Shown: one piece after another, positions 6,810-7,496 of the stretch | Layout of the letters: every line of letters starts with the position of its first letter | Numbering within the stretch: position 1 is the stretch's first letter | Assembly (NCBI GenBank): GCA_903939665.1 | Contig: CAJAHZ010000252.1 | Span: forward strand, 1 to 7,496 | Direction: 5' to 3' | DNA length: 7,496 nt | Origin: an uncultured Pseudomonadota bacterium | GTDB lineage: Bacteria; Pseudomonadota; Gammaproteobacteria; Burkholderiales; Rhodocyclaceae | The notes under the pieces: model-generated | What the model was told of the DNA's origin: nothing | Databases searched by the model: none | The model's input: the letters and a program-made list of their open reading frames with translations, nothing else | Translations under genes and position numbers: made by a program

Positions 6810-7220
6810 ATGCGCCCGCGTCGCCTTAAAAACGAAATCAACGTCGTTCCCTATATCGACGTCATGCTAGTGTTGCTCGTCATCTTCATGGTGACCGCGC
6901 CGATGATGACGACCGCGAATATCGATCTGCCCTCGGTCGGCAAGGCGGCGCAACAAGCCGAAAAGCCGCTTGAGGTGATGATTCGTCCTGATCGAACACT
7001 GGCTTTGCGCGATCTGGCGCGTGGTGGCAGCGAGCGCGAGGTGAGTCGCAAGGAGTTGTCAGCGGCGATTCTGGAAGCGCAGGCGCGCAATCCGGATCAG
7101 CCGGTGCTGATCTCCGGCGACAAGAACGTCAAGTACGAGGCCGTGCTCGAGATCATGGACGAGTTGCAGCGCCAGCAGGTCAAGCGCGTCGCGCTGAACG
7201 TGCAGGTCAGCGGCAAATGA
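6810..7220 (+). CDS. tolR: Tol-Pal system inner-membrane protein TolR
   Basis: TolR (ExbD/TolR family) is a single-pass protein whose membrane helix sits in the TolQ pentamer and carries the protonatable aspartate. The 136 residues begin with the short cytoplasmic stretch 'MRPRRLKNEINVVPYIDVML'. Asp17 matches E. coli Asp23, the essential proton-carrying residue. The helix spans about 16-33. The periplasmic domain (about 40-136) ends in 'VKRVALNVQVSGK'. It has the family's domain plan and length, slightly shorter than E. coli (142). AAAAGGGA at 6793-6800 is a reasonable ribosome site 9 bases before ATG 6810. The stop overlaps an ATG that opens an 11-codon reading frame leading to tolA. Confidence 0.97.
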   Translation: MRPRRLKNEINVVPYIDVMLVLLVIFMVTAPMMTTANIDLPSVGKAAQQAEKPLEVMIRPDRTLALRDLARGGSEREVSRKELSAAILEAQARNPDQPVLISGDKNVKYEAVLEIMDELQRQQVKRVALNVQVSGK

Positions 7221-7252
7221 GCGGCAAGCAAGTGAGCGCTGACCGTCCGTGA
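7217..7252 (+). other. 11-codon reading frame bridging tolR and tolA (possible coupling mini-cistron or 5' end of tolA split by a one-base shift)
   Basis: ATG 7217-7219 overlaps the tolR stop, and the frame reads MSGKQVSADRP before TGA at 7250-7252. That TGA overlaps the GTG start of tolA (7249-7251). It could carry ribosomes from tolR to tolA. Alternatively, it could be the authentic TolA N-terminus, separated from the rest by a one-base indel. Nothing else in the sequence supports its being a functional peptide. Confidence 0.3.
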
Positions 7253-7496
7253 TCCCGCTTCCCCAGCCTGAAATTGCCAAAAGAAAGTCGCTGGCGCTCG
7301 CCGCGATGGTGCATCTGCTGCTGCTCGCCGCGTTGTTCTTTGGCGTGCAGTGGAAGAGTCAGGTGCCGTCGTCGGTCGAGGTTGAAGTCTGGCGTGCTGC
7401 GCCGGCTCCCAGTCCGGTGCCGGCAATCAAGCCCGAGCCCAAGCCGCAAGCCAAACCGGAGCCCAAGCCGACGCCAAAACCTGAACCGAAGCCGGA
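7249..7496 (+). CDS. tolA: Tol-Pal system protein TolA, N-terminal part (cut by right edge)
   Basis: TolA links the TolQR motor to TolB-Pal at the outer membrane. Only the first 82 residues are present. A 13-residue cytoplasmic stretch 'IPLPQPEIAKRK' plus the initiator is followed by one membrane helix at about 14-34. It contains His22, the same position as the conserved His22 of the E. coli TolA helix that contacts TolQR. Ala18 replaces the E. coli Ser18 of that motif. The helix is followed by 'VPSSVEVEVWRAAP', typical of betaproteobacterial TolA. From residue 61 a Lys-Pro-Glu-Pro repeat begins the periplasmic linker. The start must be GTG 7249, because an in-frame TGA lies at 7240-7242 and the next ATG (7306) would cut the helix. 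No good ribosome site precedes it, consistent with coupling to the upstream reading frames. Confidence 0.92.
   Translation, partial: MIPLPQPEIAKRKSLALAAMVHLLLLAALFFGVQWKSQVPSSVEVEVWRAAPAPSPVPAIKPEPKPQAKPEPKPTPKPEPKP
7429..7496 (+). repeat. Lys-Pro-Glu-Pro coding repeat in tolA (continues past the edge)
   Basis: From Lys61 the protein reads as repeated KPEPKP units with small variations (KPQAKP, KPTPKP). The codons vary between AAG/AAA and CCC/CCG/CCA/CCT, so the repeat is conserved at protein level rather than as a fresh DNA duplication. It resembles the stiff Pro-Lys/Pro-Glu segment of TonB more than the Ala-rich helix of E. coli TolA. Confidence 0.8.

Overview
The window is chromosomal DNA of a GC-rich betaproteobacterium. 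The RuvC, TolQ and YbgC sequences are of the proteobacterial type, and the RuvC core stretch 'VFVNVNPQSTLLLGQARGA' is the form I associate with Betaproteobacteria. Rhodocyclales (Dechloromonas/Azonexus-like) is my best guess from memory of these families, not a computed placement. All supported genes lie on the + strand.

Layout. (1) Positions 1-1066 hold the 3' part of a low-complexity Pro/Ala/Arg/Gln-rich protein, probably the tail of a FecR/DUF6600-type exported protein. Its start lies outside the window. (2) A 91-bp gap follows, with a perfect 11-bp hairpin that probably ends that transcript. (3) From 1158 to the right edge runs a tightly packed block with gaps of 0-43 bp: EamA/DMT transporter, ruvC, a small exported protein, ruvA, an AI-2E/PerM-type membrane protein, ruvB, ybgC, tolQ, tolR and the start of tolA, which the edge cuts.

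Function. RuvC, RuvA and RuvB form the resolvasome: RuvA binds the Holliday junction, RuvB is the hexameric AAA+ branch-migration motor and RuvC cleaves the junction. YbgC, TolQ, TolR and TolA belong to the Tol-Pal envelope system: TolQ and TolR form the proton-driven inner-membrane motor, and TolA carries energy across the periplasm. The order ruvC-ruvA-ruvB-ybgC-tolQ-tolR-tolA is also known from Pseudomonas, so the backbone is ancestral. This locus differs in having two extra genes inside it: a small secreted protein fused by an ATGA overlap to ruvA, and a multi-pass membrane protein between ruvA and ruvB. A DMT exporter overlaps the start of ruvC.

Translational coupling is extensive. There are stop/start overlaps at 2018-2021, 2902-2905 and 6117-6120, and an unusual arrangement before tolA. 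There an 11-codon reading frame starts inside the tolR stop and ends overlapping the GTG start of tolA. I saw no tRNA, rRNA, CRISPR array, insertion sequence or phage gene, and no evident undescribed defence or mobile system. The points most worth a second look are the small exported protein inside ruvCAB, the membrane gene splitting ruvA from ruvB, and the tolR-tolA junction.
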